Of a stretch of 5,687 nucleotides of DNA, positions 5,682 through 5,687 are shown piece after piece. The stretch spans positions 1 through 5,687 of the forward strand of contig MNZY01000248.1 of the NCBI GenBank assembly GCA_001873845.1. Reading direction: 5' to 3'. The position numbers and the translations under genes were made by a program. The stretch comes from Candidatus Altarchaeum sp. CG2_30_32_3053 (GTDB lineage: Archaea > Altiarchaeota > Altiarchaeia > Altiarchaeales > Altiarchaeaceae). Numbering within the stretch: the stretch's first letter is position 1; every line of letters starts with the position of its first letter. Under the pieces are notes generated by a model. That model saw nothing but the letters and a program-made list of their open reading frames with translations, was not told the origin of the DNA and did not search any database.

Positions 5682-5687
5682 ACCTTC

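Noticed and set aside
1..5687. tRNA, rRNA or insertion-sequence genes
   Set aside because: I saw no tRNA-like T-loop/anticodon arrangement, no rRNA sequence, and no transposase frame with flanking inverted repeats and target duplications.

Overview
This AT-rich window reads like part of an archaeal chromosome, most likely from a small-genome DPANN-type lineage (for example Woesearchaeota or Pacearchaeota). That placement is inferred. It rests on a large, sequon-rich, DUF11-type surface protein with a single C-terminal membrane anchor, a T-rich terminator, and a manC-like gene with no visible ribosome binding site (possibly leaderless). No rRNA, tRNA or other taxonomic marker is present.

Layout. 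Positions 2-2560 (+) hold the 3' part of a large cell-surface glycoprotein gene whose start lies left of the window; 852 codons are visible. A hairpin plus T-tract terminator follows. Positions 2645-3024 (+) are a decayed phospholipase-D-like gene, broken by an in-frame TAG, a one-base slip in an A run and a TAA. Positions 3030-3399 (+) hold more fragmented coding sequence that can be read across frames as one degraded protein. Positions 3400-3682 are non-coding, with a short tandem repeat and a single CRISPR-repeat-like sequence. Positions 3683-5095 (-) encode an intact bifunctional mannose-1-phosphate guanylyltransferase / mannose-6-phosphate isomerase, convergent with the upstream genes. 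Positions 5096-5687 have no intact gene. They contain a tandem duplication at the manC promoter, four consecutive AT-rich stem-loops, the remains of a small membrane-protein frame (-), and at the right edge a palindrome plus T-tract that looks like the terminator of a minus-strand gene beyond the window.

How the parts may fit. The manC product would make GDP-mannose, a donor for glycan synthesis. The neighbouring surface protein carries about 29 N-glycosylation sequons, all outside the membrane, so it is a plausible glycan acceptor. This link is inferred from proximity. The most unusual point is that the surface protein ends in a roughly 105-residue cytoplasmic tail whose last part resembles the C-terminal half of a PIN-type nuclease fold, giving a possible envelope-to-cytoplasm fusion.
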